The notes: generated by a model not told the origin, from the sequence alone. Positions 14,289-26,079 are shown, numbered from the stretch's first letter. The stretch is 60,027 bases of DNA from Basidiobolus meristosporus CBS 931.73 (GCA_002104905.1 MCFE01000545.1:1-60027), one strand, 5' to 3'. Program-made: numbers and translations.

Positions 14289-14857
14289 ACCGATCGCCGC
14301 ATCCCCGCTTCACATGTTAGATCCCTCCACTTGGGAAACTGGCCACGAACGCCTGTTAGTGATATCTACTTTGGAGAAGGCCAAAGCAGCCTGTCTTTAC
14401 AATTTCTGCATAGCATGTACCATCGCAGCCTGCATAGCATCAGGATATACAATTCAATAAAGTAGACGAACAACTGGAAATGCAACACCAAGATCAGGCT
14501 GGAAAAGGGTTGAAACAGTCTTGTCCCTCGACCAATAGGAGTTCCGATGCTCCCGCGACTGCACAATCGAGGCTGAGGTAGATTAGGAAGAGGCATAAAC
14601 AGGTTCAATCCGCGATGAATCATTAGCCGTGAAAAATGGCCACTCGATCTGAACCAAGGTTTATACGGTGGCGAGGGAGCACCTCGCTCCTGGCTTTCAT
14701 GAATATACCTTGTTGAGCTGACCGTCCAATTCCCCTTGGAAGACGTAGCTACTTCACGTGAGTTTTCGGAAGATACTGGTTAGACACTTGGCCTCTTCTC
14801 TGCTTTCCAAACCCATCGCTCCTCCCTTCCCTTCCCCTTCCCCCTCCCAGTAGGTTC
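14289..14857. other. Intergenic, nothing recognised
   Basis: The gap between the helicase stop and the PEX26-like start holds no convincing gene. A pyrimidine-rich stretch (CCTTCCCTTCCCCTTCCCCC, near 14825) sits just before the next ATG and probably belongs to its promoter or 5' leader. Confidence 0.5.
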
Positions 14858-16077
14858 ATGCCCTCGAAACTCGATACCAAAAGCTTGCACTATGTACCGG
14901 TGAACGGTATTTCTACCAGCAAGTTTGCACTGCTCCATTCACTGCAACAAAAGGCCAGCAGAGCTTTTCTACTGAGGCAGTACGGGCCAGCCTGGACAAC
15001 GTGTCTAGACGGCCTGAGTGAACTTCAGAGTGAGCTGGATACCTGGCTCGGCCCAGTATCCCCCAAAACCTCGCTGCCGGCTGAATTGCTTGAACTACGA
15101 CGTAGGTTCTGGGTCCTGTATATCAATATCTTTGGGCTCAAGGAAAGACAAGAGCGGCAACACCACAACAACCACCAGGCCTTCGAACCCTCAAGCCGCC
15201 CGAGAAAAGCCTCGCCGGAAGGGTCGGAGATATGGAATATCATAGTGGCCTCCTACCAAAGGACCGGAGACGAGGTGGATGTGGAAGTGGTTATTGCTTG
15301 GTAAGTAGGGAAAGTTCACGGGTGTCGAGGTTGTCTCGCTCTTAATAGTTTGATTTCCACTACAGTGTGCTGTTGTACATCAACAAAAACCTGGGACTTC
15401 TGGCCAGGGATATCGTGGAGCATTGGCTGACCGTGTTGCCAGACTCCACCATAGACAGCCTCGAGCTGGTGAGGCTTGAGCGAGAGTCCACCCAGATCGA
15501 TGAAGATTCCGAGATCTCCAGGCTGTGGTTGAGCTATGAAAAAATCGTGGAGCTCTACGTCTTGCACATCCTACCAAAATTGGCCGAGTGGGACACGGCC
15601 CGTGAATTCCTACGCTACAATCCCATCATCTCCGCGTCCCGAAAGGGGGTATGGCAGTGCATTTTCGTCCCCAGGAGCCAGTCACTGACGAATTGCATTT
15701 AGATGTATCAGCAACGGGTCGAGAGACTTTTCCAGCGTTCGTTGAGGCCACGCAAAAGATCGAGCCTTTGTAGCCTATCAAGCCACCTGCAGACCAAGCA
15801 TGCTCAAGAAATGGCCCCTAAAACTGATTCACAGCCTGACGTTACTTCCGATGAAGCAAGTGAATCATCCCCTAAAATAGATGCAGTGCCATTGACAACA
15901 CAACCCCCAAACTCCCCTCGTAAAGACCCTCCCAGCAAGAAGACTATGTGGACCTGGCTAGTTCGAGGTAGAGCTGGAAGTGGAGTTCTGATAATACTAG
16001 TGCTTATACTTATTGGATTCATAACTCGTAAGAGATCTCTTGTACAAATAGCAAAACGGATAATAAACTCGCTATGA
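14858..16077 (+). CDS. PEX26-like tail-anchored peroxisome biogenesis protein
   Basis: The protein has about 360 residues in three exons (14858-15302, about 15366-15647, about 15702-16077). It is helical and TPR-like, with ASRAFLLRQYGPAWTTCLDG at the N-terminus, VVIACVLLYINKNLGLLARD across the first splice and LHILPKLAEWDTAREFLRYN later. A single hydrophobic segment near the C-terminus (GVLIILVLILIGFI, near 15985-16025) is followed by a basic tail, RKRSLVQIAKR. This layout, helical repeats then a C-terminal anchor with basic tail, matches PEX26/Pex15-type receptors that dock the PEX1-PEX6 ATPase on peroxisomes. Sequence similarity is modest, so the family call rests mostly on architecture. 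Confidence 0.55.
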
Positions 16078-16164
16078 AAGAATTCTCTTTACTAGGGTTT
16101 ATATATATCAGTGACGTTGCAGCTGTTGGGATGCGAAGGAACCGGGTGTCAACCGTAGGGCTGC

Positions 16165-17000
16165 TTAGTTTTGAAGCTTTCCTTCACATTGGGATAGCAG
16201 CAGCTCTACGTCATGATTGAATAGATCCTCCGCGAAATGACCTACTTGGTCGAACCAGGCGGCGAAGCTTTGGTTGATCTGTTGTTCCACGGATTTACCC
16301 GACTTGGGGTCGGTCAGTTTCATGGACAACTGGTAGATTGGATTGTAGGCCTTGGTCAAAACACCAACCTCCAACTATTCCACAGCGGTTAGAAACGATG
16401 GCGCGGTCGCCGTTTGGTGTTGTAAAATTACCTTTAGGTTGGACTCCTTGTTTACCCCTACAAACACCACGTTCTTTTGGATCTTCCAGGTGTAGAGAGT
16501 CATGGCACTGCTGAAAATAAAATACCTAGTCGAAGGGGTTAAGAGACGTCCTTTACCAGCGGTATGCACCAACACAGCCTTACCCAAGTACACAGCCGGC
16601 CACTATCAGTTTCGAATCTTCGAAGCTCATCTTGTAGCTGACGTATACTGATATCCCAGCAAAAGCGCAAGCGATGTAACCGAACAGCAGCTTGATGTCA
16701 TTGTGCTGGTGGGATTCTTGGTAGCCAAGTTTTTTCGTAAGGAACTATCGGTTCGTGGGAAGTGGTTTAGCGCAACGTCAGACACGGGTCTCCGACCTGA
16801 GGTCAACGAGATACTCACCTTGGGTAATGCTTCATCGCATGCTATCCGCAATTCGCTGATGCTACCGTTATTGACGACAGGTAACTCTTGGAAGGTTTCT
16901 ACAGGTGCAAATGTTTAACGACTTGCACATCGCGTGTAGTGAGGGTTGCTTGCCTCTCGTCGTTACCTGGTTGGTCGTCTTTCGTAACTTTTTCGGTCAT
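16165..17000 (-). CDS. SPC2: Signal peptidase complex subunit 2
   Basis: This is a non-catalytic ER membrane subunit of signal peptidase. The ATG at 17000 opens MTEKVTKDDQP; the next exon gives VVNNGSISELRIACDEALPK, a conserved SPC2 start. A stretch with LGYQESHQHNDIKLLFGYIA (near 16660-16730) begins the first of two membrane segments, followed by MTLYTWKIQKNVVFVGVNKE and, after an intron near 16375-16430, a cytosolic domain ending at TTA 16165. About 200 residues in four or five exons, the usual family size. Confidence 0.85.
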
Positions 17001-17239
17001 CTCGTTGGTTTAACTATGGCACAGAGTGTGGTGGCAGCAATCTAAGCTGAATTTAACTCAACGATGTCAAATGATAGGAGATGAAATTAGTTACGTTGAT
17101 ACATTGACTTTGACGAATCCGTCTCTGATTTGTTGTTTTTCACATTGGCCCAAGGGATTATGCTACGATGGGCCGTATCACGTGAATCGGTTTGGCATTT
17201 AAGCAGATAGGTTTATTTATACATGGAGATACAATTACT

Positions 17240-18569
17240 TCAATTCAAAAGGAAAAGCATGATTAGGAGCAGATAGATTGTGCCACATGGATTTACAGGC
17301 CTGGTAGTCGAAGAGGCAGCTGGTGTGCCATCGCTATGCCTGTTACTTCCCGGGACGTTGGGCACTGTAGTATTAGGATCGATGCTAGGTGCGTCATAAC
17401 CAGGCCCAGGCCACGGTGCTGTCTCGTTGCCATCGTACTTGCACTGGATATCTACCCAATCCACATACATTTTGTAGACTCGACTGGACTCGGACCAATC
17501 TGTGCGACCACCAGCCCATTGGGACGTGCCGTCCGAGGCTTGGCCAGCATCCCAGATACTGAGTTGGATGCGTTGTGGACGATACGGAAACTTGAATTCA
17601 TTGAGGTCGGGATCCCACGTATCTTGTCGGTTTACAGTACGAAGTACTCGACCATCAACCGACCATCTAACAAAGTTCTAGGTTGGTAAAGGGTTGCAGG
17701 ATGGCATATACAATTGAGCTTACTTGATGTAATCGGGCTGCCAGTCAATGGTGTAGACATGATAGTCCACGGAGGTGTCAGCCTCTATGACGGAAGATCG
17801 GACATTTGAGTAGTTCAGGACGTTGTTGTAATAGAAATTTTGTTGAACCTCGCGGGGGTTTTTGCCAACCCACTCGAAATCAATCTCATCACCAAACAGA
17901 TTCCTGGTCTAGAAGCGAGCATGAATTTGAGAGGCATAATGGGTGCTACCTGTCCACCGGGTACTTACGATGAATGATGATACCACTCCGGGGGATGTGG
18001 ACGCGGTTTTAATTCTAGCAGTCACCACACCATAATCTAGCCATCTAATCAGCAGCATGAGCCAACCGTTGCAGAGATGTGTCCGCAGAGCCTTACCTAA
18101 CGGAAGAAACAGTAGCACCGAATCCTTGCTCTCGACCAAACTCATTCTTCTGCTGGTCTAGAGGCATGCTCAGAACCAAGCTGCCGTTCTCAACGGAAGC
18201 ATGATCAGGCAAAAAATCACTCGTCCAGTCCGCAACCGATGGATCGCCAGTGAAGTTTGCCACCTCGGCAATCTTAGGATGGCTAAATTCCTCGCGGAAG
18301 CTGACACACTTGGGCTGTGGATAGCAACTGGAGGGCTTGAAAGAGTTTTCGGGCTCACAACCGACTGCACAGTATCTGGAATCATTGCTGCACCATCCTT
18401 GCAAGCAGCAAGGGGCGCTCTCCAGACAATTGGCACCAAAGTTGGTGCAAATAGCCGAGGTGCCAGTGAAGAGGCATAGTAAAGATACGAGAGCAAGCTA
18501 CACAACAAATAGGTTAATAGACAGGTTTGGCATGTGAGTTGGATGTGTACTGACATGTTTTTCGTTCAT
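17240..18569 (-). CDS. CRH-type chitin transglycosylase (GH16) with CBM18 and GPI signal
   Basis: This wall enzyme links chitin to beta-glucan. The ATG at 18569 (MNEKH) splices into a hydrophobic signal peptide (LALVSLLCLFTGTSA), followed by a CBM18 chitin-binding module with CCLQGWCSND...YCAVGCEP (18370-18460). The GH16 domain carries the catalytic DEIDFEWVG (near 17870-17895), with Asp/Glu nucleophile and acid-base residues intact, and DYHVYTIDWQPD before WSVDGRVLRTV. The C-terminus has a Ser/Thr/Pro-rich linker and a hydrophobic end (GTIYLLLIMLFLLN), expected of a GPI-anchor signal. Three or four introns are needed. It is similar to yeast Utr2/Crh1 in layout. Confidence 0.9.
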
Positions 18570-18868
18570 GGTTCACACGGTTGGGTAGGTGATGGTAGGA
18601 AGCAGCCTGGTTAAATACCCAAGCGCCATCAAGTGAAAGCCAGGAAAATCAGAGAAGAGTAGACAATGAGTCTAAGACCAAAAGAGGCGCCTCAAACGTA
18701 GATGTATTCATAGATTGTAAAGCAAAAAGTAGGTGTGGTGATGGATGTACTAACGTACGCTAAAATTAACCTTAAAACCAACGCAAAAACTTAAAGCTCC
18801 ACCGCTCATAGTAGGTAGGTTAGTGACATCACCGGAGTTGTTAATTGTGATATAAGCAAGATTAGAAT
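18570..18868. other. Promoter-side intergenic stretch of the CRH gene
   Basis: No coding sequence is recognised here. It holds the CRH upstream region and leads into the minisatellite that follows. Confidence 0.4.
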
Positions 18869-19014
18869 GTAGTGTAATGCGTAGTGTAATGCGTAGTGTA
18901 ATGCGTAGTGTAATGCGTAGTGTAATGCGTAGTGTAATGCGTAGTGTAATGCGTAGTGTAATGCGTAGTGTAATGCGTAGTGTAATGCGTAGTGTAATGC
19001 GTAGTGTAATGTGT
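18869..19014 (+). repeat. 12-bp minisatellite, about 12 copies
   Basis: The unit GTAGTGTAATGC is repeated in tandem about twelve times with almost no variation, degrading at the right end (GTGTAGAGTGCAATGC). Because 12 is divisible by 3, every frame stays open on both strands, which produces long spurious reading frames. It lies between the CRH gene and a possible short ORF. Confidence 0.95.
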
Positions 19015-19191
19015 AGAGTGCAATGCAATGTAAATGGAGAAACATACTTTCAACCACGACTCATCATCCATCAATCGGATATTCATCTTTAATGGTATTT
19101 GATCAGATTTGTACATTCAATATTGACTGGGGATATGTAACAGGCATTGTAGCAGCCATCGTAGCAGCCATTGTACCAAGTATTTGCACAT

Positions 19192-19452
19192 TCATCGTCG
19201 GATCTGCTCCAAAACCAGCAGCTGTTTATGTCGGACAGCCAAATTCCAGTGGTAGCACGCTTGGTCGTAGCTGATGGCCTGACCTTTCAAGCGGAAGGGT
19301 GTCACCTTCATGTAGACTGGGGTGTCCTCCATCTGGTTGTACAAGTACCGTAGATCTCTCTCACCTCTACTTAGGTAAGCAATGTTCACATCATTTGAGT
19401 GCAGGCTCATCCGGCTCATATTTTGCATCACAACGTCCATGCTTTGGCACAT
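19192..19452 (-). CDS. Hypothetical 86-residue ORF
   Basis: The frame is open from ATG 19452 to its stop at 19192. The product is hydrophilic, with MSLHSNDVNIAYLSRGERDL and YMKVTPFRLKGQ. The frame stays open for a few codons before the ATG, so the start may be spliced. No signal peptide, membrane segment or known motif is visible. The protein-like composition argues for a real gene, but chance is not excluded. Confidence 0.3.
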   Translation of the reverse strand: MCQSMDVVMQNMSRMSLHSNDVNIAYLSRGERDLRYLYNQMEDTPVYMKVTPFRLKGQAISYDQACYHWNLAVRHKQLLVLEQIRR

Positions 19453-20045
19453 CTTCAGTCTATTCCGGAATGAAAAATGGGGGAATAAGGGTAATTAGGA
19501 AATGGAGGCGGAATGCTAGTGTGTTGAATGGCTCGAGTGAACCTTTTGATAATGGTCTGTGAATCTCTCTCGGTGCCAAGCCCCGTATATATATATTGCT
19601 GCATCGGCGGGATGCGTGAAACCTCGGTGGTAATCACACGTCATTACCCATCCCAAGAGATTGGTATGCAATGAGGAGGATAGGGTGGAAGCAGCGTGAC
19701 AACCATGACATCAGAATTAGCGCCGATCCTCATGCTACCATCACCCATCACGAATCTATGTAGAGTTGAGGTAGGTTTGCTTATCACCAATCTGGGTAGA
19801 CTTGAGGCTGGTATGCGTCAAAATAATGAACGCTAGGCATGAATGCACCTTTGTATAATGGGAGTGACAGCTGCCTGACATCATGATTTGTGTCACGATC
19901 AACAGTTTGTTTCATCTACCATCTAGTGCCTAGTCTCTGATCTGTTGAACAATACATGGGCCAGGATAGGGAGGTTTGCTTAACGGCAATTTGCTTTACT
20001 TGGACAATTCAAAATTGATAAATCAGTCTATTCAAAGTGGCCCTC
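19453..20045. other. Intergenic, nothing recognised
   Basis: The region contains a TATATATATAT tract near 19589 but no convincing gene. Two similar short motifs (AATCTATGTAGAGTTGAGG near 19752 and AATCTGGGTAGACTTGAGG near 19790) are spaced about 38 bp apart. Confidence 0.4.
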
Positions 20046-21969
20046 CTAGTCGAAATCGCCAGTGAGATCGGCGAACTCCATCTCGTCTTCGATATATATA
20101 CGGTGCTCTTGACACCCGTAACTGGAGGGAATAATCTCTATCAGGGTATCTCTTGGAATGTGGATATGTGGGATGTATGTGGTGGGGCGGCCGAAATAGT
20201 AGGCGTAAAGCGTGCGCAAGACTGGCTCATCAGCCAAGATCATGACGTCGTTCTTCTCTCTCTCGAGTTGCAGGATTACCGCCTCCAGTCGAATGGCCAG
20301 CTCGTGATAGGACTGCACAAATGGAACAGGTCAGTGGAAAAGAATACCCTCGTAATACTGATGACCACAAACCTCTCCACGGGGGTAGCGATGATTGTAA
20401 GGATCCTGCTGATGCTTCTCAAACTCTTCTGGATACTTTGCCTTCACTTGGTCTTCGGTCATTTCATCGACTTCGCCAGGATTAAGCTCCAACAAATCGG
20501 AGATCTGTCGAACTTGGATGTCATCTGGGAATGATTGCACAGTCTCCAACATGCGGCGACGGCTGCTAGTCCAGATCTACATGACGCCAGATCAGCATCG
20601 CTCGCACACTCCTTTTGCGCGACTAAAATGCACAAACCGTCAATGGGCGAATCTCCTCGCCACTTAGTATTTTTCTGCGTCTATGCGTCAGGACGACATT
20701 CTTAAGGCTTTCGCCGTAACGTACACCACGGCTGCTCAGTGGGGGGTCAGCTTTGTAAGATTCAATGGTGGTTTCACCGCACTAGTCAAGAAACAGATTA
20801 AGCTTCGAGCTCAGCAACATTTCCAAACTTCAGGAATTACCATAGCAAAATAGATGGTCCTTTGGTTGATGTGTAGGTTCATCAGATAGAACACAATTCG
20901 AGTCTGTAAGGTGAGTTGACGTTGGTAAAGGCGATAACAGTCACAAAGCAAAACATAGAGCATACAGGAAGATATCCACGGATGTTGTTCAAGATGAACT
21001 GGTCGCCGGCATTGATAAGCTTTACGAAGCTGAGGGCTCTGTCGGTGATAGTCTCGTAGTAAGGCACTTGGCTGTTGATTCGACGCTGGATCAGAAAGAA
21101 GCCATCAGAACACCGTCGCAAACCAGAAGGCCATGAAAGACATGCACATACCACAAAATCCTTGACGGCATCGTTGGGGTTCCAGGTATTGTACTTTGAA
21201 AAGTCCGGTTAGAACTCGTCGAGAACTGAACAGTGTTGGTGCACAAAACACATACGTCTGGGGATGAGATCTTCACGTTACGAACGTTGGCCTCAATAAT
21301 CTTTGGATCATCACAGATCGACTCTGGTTCAAGATGTCAACAAGCTGAAAATGGTGCGATAAGAACCTGCGGACTAACCAATAAATATCGTCTAAAGGCA
21401 CAAAGGTTAGTGTCATGCTCGACAAGAAAACCCTGGTTCAGCTTACCTGGATGCCGTTTCTCTCCAAAACATCCAGCACAACCCGACGTCTTTCCTCGGT
21501 AATGTTGGAAGCGTCATAGATTCCCACTTGCCCTGCGGACTTCAGCCATTTTATCATATCCTCGAGCGCGATATCAGCAACTTCATGGCGGCGATCGAAT
21601 GTGCCTTCTTGATCTGAATGGGAATATTTGGGTCAGAATGCAACCCACGAGAATACATATCCTTGGGCAATTACCGGGTGTAAAATCCTCGTGGTCAACC
21701 TTCTTGGAGAATAATCGTCTGCGATAATCACCCACATGGAATACCTGGGTCGGAACGCCTAACCAACGCAGATAACGACGAAGGGACCGACCGACATGTG
21801 TCTTCCCTCGAGCGGGAAGGCTTATATGGAATTCGGGTTAGAAAGATGAAGGCAAGAAGGATTTTTCAGCTCTCCACACTCACCCGACAAGCACCAAGGC
21901 AATGGTTCCGGCATTGAACAGCCTACCTGGATCAGCTTTTCCAACTGGACCAACTTCAGTTTTCACCAT
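20046..21969 (-). CDS. 6-phosphofructo-2-kinase, bisphosphatase domain apparently inactive
   Basis: The enzyme makes fructose 2,6-bisphosphate, the activator of glycolysis. The ATG at 21969 opens MVKTEVGPVGKADPG; the next exons carry a P-loop region with AGTIALVLVG and, later, RRINSQVPYYETITDRALSF and the kinase end FYLMNLHINQRTIYF (20850-20890). The bisphosphatase domain follows with LSSRGVRYGESLKN, VWTSSRRRMLETVQ-like sequence, EEFEKHQQDPYNHRYPRGE and SYHELAIRLE. The usual RHGE catalytic motif is replaced by MCGE across a splice junction near 20770-20850, and the second catalytic His is replaced by Asp (ILADEPVLR). I infer a kinase-only protein, as in yeast Pfk26-type enzymes. About ten exons. 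Confidence 0.85.
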
Positions 21970-22474
21970 AACCAAGTATCAAAGAGATGGAATAAATGTC
22001 CCAAGGCTTAGGGATGGTCAGAAATTTATAACCAATTTTAATTACACCAATGTGTGATGAAAAATTACAAACGTGTAGAGTCTAGTGTAGTTGGGACCTG
22101 GTTAATCAAGATCGAAGATTTTCTGTACTACCTTCCATCCTTCAATTCGGAATTAAGTTTTTTATAATCCTCTCCATCAGACGCAGACGCCTCATAGGTA
22201 GAGAATTAAGCCAAATGAGTAGCTCAAAAATTTGCATATTAAATGGACGGGGATTCTGCATGGATTTAGTGGCTCAATATTCTGCATAATACATGAATGA
22301 CCGCTGAATATTCTGCATATTGCAAGGATGATGATTTAGATTCAGAGGCGTATTTATTGTCGTAAATAACAATGAGACATTAGGTAGCAGTATGTATGTA
22401 TAATGATTGAGATAGCACCCAATATGAATGAGAGGTATTTACATCACTTGTGAATTGCTTAATATTACAAAGAG
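21970..22474. other. Intergenic with short AT-rich direct repeats
   Basis: Between PFK-2 and the small minus-strand gene, the motif ATATTCTGCAT recurs (near 22276 and 22309), with the related ATTTGCATATTAAAT nearby. No gene is recognised. Confidence 0.4.
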
Positions 22475-22762
22475 TTATTCCTTGTATATACTGCGAAACT
22501 CCCAATTTTGCAGCATGTCTGGTTGTAGCTGCTGGCCGTTATTTTCGACCTGGCGCAACAAAGCGGGATACAAATCCCAGTTGGCCGGGGGAGAGGTAGC
22601 ATATGACATTTGCTCGGCTTCGGGAATGCGGTGGTTTTCGAACTCCCTCAACAGTCTGGGATACAGGTCGAGGTCGTGATAGTTGGTTGGAGAGCAACTG
22701 CCGACAGTGGCTCCGGAAACAGATGTCTTGCGAGCAGATGGGATGTTTTGCGGGGTACTCAT
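22475..22762 (-). CDS. Small repeat protein, paralogue of the gene at 23470
   Basis: A single-exon protein of 95 residues with a Ser/Thr/Pro-rich start, then two copies of a short motif: DLYPRLLREFENH and DLYPALLRQVENN, followed by PDMLQNWEFRS at the end. The motif, a Leu-Tyr-Pro cap and a short amphipathic helix, is also present twice in the divergent neighbour 700 bp away, so selection has kept the frame. No signal peptide or membrane segment is seen. I do not recognise the family. Confidence 0.7.
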   Translation of the reverse strand: MSTPQNIPSARKTSVSGATVGSCSPTNYHDLDLYPRLLREFENHRIPEAEQMSYATSPPANWDLYPALLRQVENNGQQLQPDMLQNWEFRSIYKE

Positions 22763-23469
22763 GTTGCTTGTTGGGTTGGAACTAGGGATGAAGTTTGGAT
22801 AGACCAGTATATGCGCATGGGATTATATAGCACACCTGGTTCTGATAACCCTTCCAGCGTTGATCATATGCCCATCTCCTATGTTCTTATTAGTACAGTC
22901 ATGCCGTATATCACGTAAACATCTACTCTAGATCGAGCCAGGTTCGACTCACTGGCCCCAATCGTTGAGATCAGCTGACGGTGTCTGGGCGGAATTCGAT
23001 AAATTGATATCACATTTCGCTAGATTGATTTGGGACAACTCCCATATGGTTTATTCTTAGAATGGTCTAGTTCTTACCAGTAGAAACTGGTTACCTTTAT
23101 TCAAGTTGTATTCCAAGTGGTTTATATCTCATTGGTTTTTCCAGCAGTGGTTTATATTTCGTTGGTTTATATCTCATTGGTTTTTCTACAGGTGGTTTAT
23201 ATTTCGATCGACCTCAGCTATTGGATCAAGAATCCTATTCTAGAGCATCAGCAGCAAGTCCCGCATTGGGTGCTTGAGCAAACCTGAAACTTAGCTCAAT
23301 GTGACTTGTCCCAGGTATGCTGACTCCGTCAGACACCAATTATGTCTCCGTATGTTGGTCGTCATATAGAGTGATTAGTTCCGCCCAATCACCACTCACT
23401 ACAGGCCTCTTTCGAGGAATAAATAAGGGCCGTCGGTAATCCACTGAGTAATCCATTGAATCCAACAAC
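22763..23469. other. Shared promoter region of the paralogue pair, with TGGTTTATAT repeats
   Basis: The 707-bp gap between the divergent start codons contains five or so copies of GGTTTATAT(C/T)TC(A/G)TTGG-like sequence at about 23117-23213. These may be duplicated regulatory sites or a decaying tandem repeat. No gene is seen. Confidence 0.5.
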
Positions 23470-23751
23470 ATGTCTTCTGCCTCACATTCAAACTCATCTT
23501 CTCGGAAGAATTCTTTGGAAGGGGAAGGGGGCCACCCCATGACCCACTACTACGACGTCGACCTGTACCCCAAACTCATGCGCGAGTTCGAAAACCACTG
23601 CCAGCACGAGCAGTTGGTGACCACTTCGCCCACAGACTATGATCTCTATCCTTCGTTGATGCGTGAGATCGAGAACCAAGGTGCCCGCAAACAGCCTGAC
23701 ATGCTCCATGATTGGGAGTTTCGCAGCTACCGCAAAAATTGGCTCTGGTGA
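23470..23751 (+). CDS. Small repeat protein, paralogue of the gene at 22475
   Basis: A single-exon protein of 93 residues with a Ser-rich start (MSSASHSNSSSRKNS), then DLYPKLMREFENH and DLYPSLMREIENQ, then PDMLHDWEFRS. It matches its divergent neighbour over the whole repeat region with many third-position differences, which indicates two working genes kept by selection rather than a fresh copy. Function is unknown. Confidence 0.72.
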   Translation: MSSASHSNSSSRKNSLEGEGGHPMTHYYDVDLYPKLMREFENHCQHEQLVTTSPTDYDLYPSLMREIENQGARKQPDMLHDWEFRSYRKNWLW

Positions 23752-24180
23752 TACACCAATGAAGTCATCCTTTCATAATCTTACATATACACGGCTCTGT
23801 AATTTATCATGAATATATTAATAAATCTTATCAGCTGCATTCATTTGCTATGGAAACACTTGGTGTAGTTTAAGCAGTCACTGCGCTTCAACTTAATCAC
23901 CAAAATCACTGATCCTACGCACAGCATTTGTTACATCCACCAATTCGCCTCCCTGGTAAGCGAATTGTGACAAAAGGATAGATGAATCTACAAATTTGCT
24001 GTTAAATTTAGCGATGATCTATGTTTTGCCTTACTCCGTTCTACAGCATTCCACGAATCCTGTGGTACAAAGGACTATATGTTATCAGGTACGGATTCCT
24101 TCTTCTACACCAAAAGCAAGGGTCTAAGAAATAGCTCTCCTCTAGATGCTTGTTAGTTCCCAGCACACAATATCTGACAG
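23752..24180. other. Intergenic, nothing recognised
   Basis: The gap between the small repeat protein and the transporter start holds no recognisable gene or repeat. Confidence 0.4.
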
Positions 24181-26079
24181 ATGAACACTTTACACTTAGA
24201 TAGTACGAAGCGTGTTGGACGTGATAACGGTTATGTCGTTCTGCATGAATTACACGAAGACGCGGAGGGTAGGCTGCACTGCTCTCATGTTGATACATCA
24301 GCACATGCGTTTTCAGAGCTGGTCTATTCATTCAAATTACTATTGTAGGGGAGTATGGTGAGCTTGACGTTCCTTTGGAACTAAACGAGAACAAACGCAC
24401 GGGGTCCAACTTTGGTGCATACTTTAATGTCGTGTAAGGCTTTCCTCCTCATAGTTAGATTTCTCAAGGGTTATACCAAATGACCTGGAAGTATATCCCC
24501 CAAAGTGCAGCTTTCTCACAGTTCTTTCTTCGTGACAAAGTTGCGTCATTGCCGGCACTGGGACTATATCCTTTTCCTCTCTGGAGTTGTTGCATTCCTT
24601 AGAAACCCCCGTTATGCTTAACTCCAACAAACCTACAGATACCGTTTGCGCTACAGCAAGCTGGTTGGCTTGGAATCATACTGATATTCCTTGGCGCAGC
24701 AGTAGCCACATACACAGGGATTCTACTGATCAAATGTCTATACTACAAAGGGTTTGTGGCTCCAGATTCTGTTTGTAGCTATTCGACTTCATTGACACAT
24801 AGTGTGACGTTCCAGAGGAGATCGGCTGGATGGGTTTCCTGCCATTGGGGAAGCAGCGTTTGGTAAATTTGGCAGGATGCTGGTCAACGTATTTTATTAC
24901 TCGATACTTGTAGGTGGCGCATGCGTTTATCTGGTTCTTTCTGGTATCAACATCGACCAGATTGCGAGTGCACGTGGGTCTACGATAAGCCTTACTACAT
25001 GGTAACTCATTCTTGTAGCATGCGATGCGAGGCTATGTGAATCTAAATCAAGAGTGCTGTAGGATTGCCATAGCGGCTCTTATCATATGGGTTCCGTTCG
25101 TGGCGTGCAAAAGCCTCAAGGAAGTAGCCATATTAGCGTAAGACGTATCAATGCGGAGGTTGTTTCTATCGAGTACTCATCCGTATATCGCAGAATCTTT
25201 GGCGCGGTGGCTACAGGCATCGTGGTTGTTGTAACAGTCGTTGTTGGACTTGAAGATCTACACCAGCCCAAGAGCGCTCCCATTACTCACAACATATTGG
25301 TCATATCCAACATCCCGATCGCGCTTGGGTCGATTGGCTTCTCCTTTGGTGGCAACGTGATTTACCCGCACGTCGAGGAAACGATGAAAAACCCTAGGGC
25401 CTGGCCCAAGGTCATCATCGCAGCAATGTCAACATGTTGTGCAATGTACATTATCATAGGGATTGTGGGATATCGGGTCTACGGAAACACCACAGTGTCG
25501 CCTATATTGCTGAATTTACCAACAGGTTGGCTTACCCCTTCTCGCCCCAAGCGATAGAAAGTCCTGGGCAATGGCTAAACTGACTTCACTCCACCTGTAG
25601 GATTCGCCACCACACTAGCCACCATCTTGATTACGCTACATGTCATTGTCGCGGCGCCCATATATCTTACGAGTTGCGCCCTTGAGGTATATCATCCATT
25701 ACGAATCTCTCGATATTGCTGCTCACCCATTGCTTAGCTAGAGACCATCTTGAAAATCGATCGCAAGTACCATACAGCGCGAAACGAGTTCCTCCTCCGC
25801 TTCGTTCTGCGCACCGCCATGATGATTGTTCTGATAGCCGTTGGTATGACAGTGCCATTCGTGGATGACCTCATGTCATTGATAGGCGCCTTGGCGACGT
25901 GTATGGTGCTGTTCATTCTTCCAATCGTGTTCTACTGGAAATTGTTTGGATTCAAGGTGATGGGCAAGCTCGAGACTGCCTGGTGCGTGTTCATCATTCT
26001 CTTCGGCATCATTGGATGCGTGTTTGGAACGTTGGCGGCGTTCCGCAAGTTGATGGAGGATTTCGCAGCACATTCTTAG
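24181..26079 (+). CDS. Amino-acid transporter of the AAAP family (vacuolar AVT type)
   Basis: A multi-pass membrane protein of roughly 470 residues. The ATG at 24181 gives a hydrophilic start (MNTLHLDSTKRVGRDNG) that splices to GEYGELDVPLELNENKRTGS. The family's first helix follows as VIAGTGT and PFALQQAGWLGIILIFLGAA, with FGKFGRMLVNVFYYSILVGG next. Later helices include FGAVATGIVVVVTVVVGLED, ISNIPIALGSIGFSFGGNVI and WPKVIIAAMSTCCAMYIIIG. The last exon (about 25741-26079) adds three helices and ends FRKLMEDFAAHS. The SFGGNVIYPHVEETMKNP block fits fungal Avt1-like vacuolar antiporters. Six or seven short introns. Confidence 0.85.

Noticed and set aside
18750-19116. Several frames of repeated RITL, ALHY, THYT or MRSV
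   Set aside because: They arise from the 12-bp minisatellite, which keeps all frames open.
22935-22965. GGTTCGACTC box with a small GCCAG/CTGGC stem
   Set aside because: The loop is too long for a tRNA T-arm and no acceptor stem is present.
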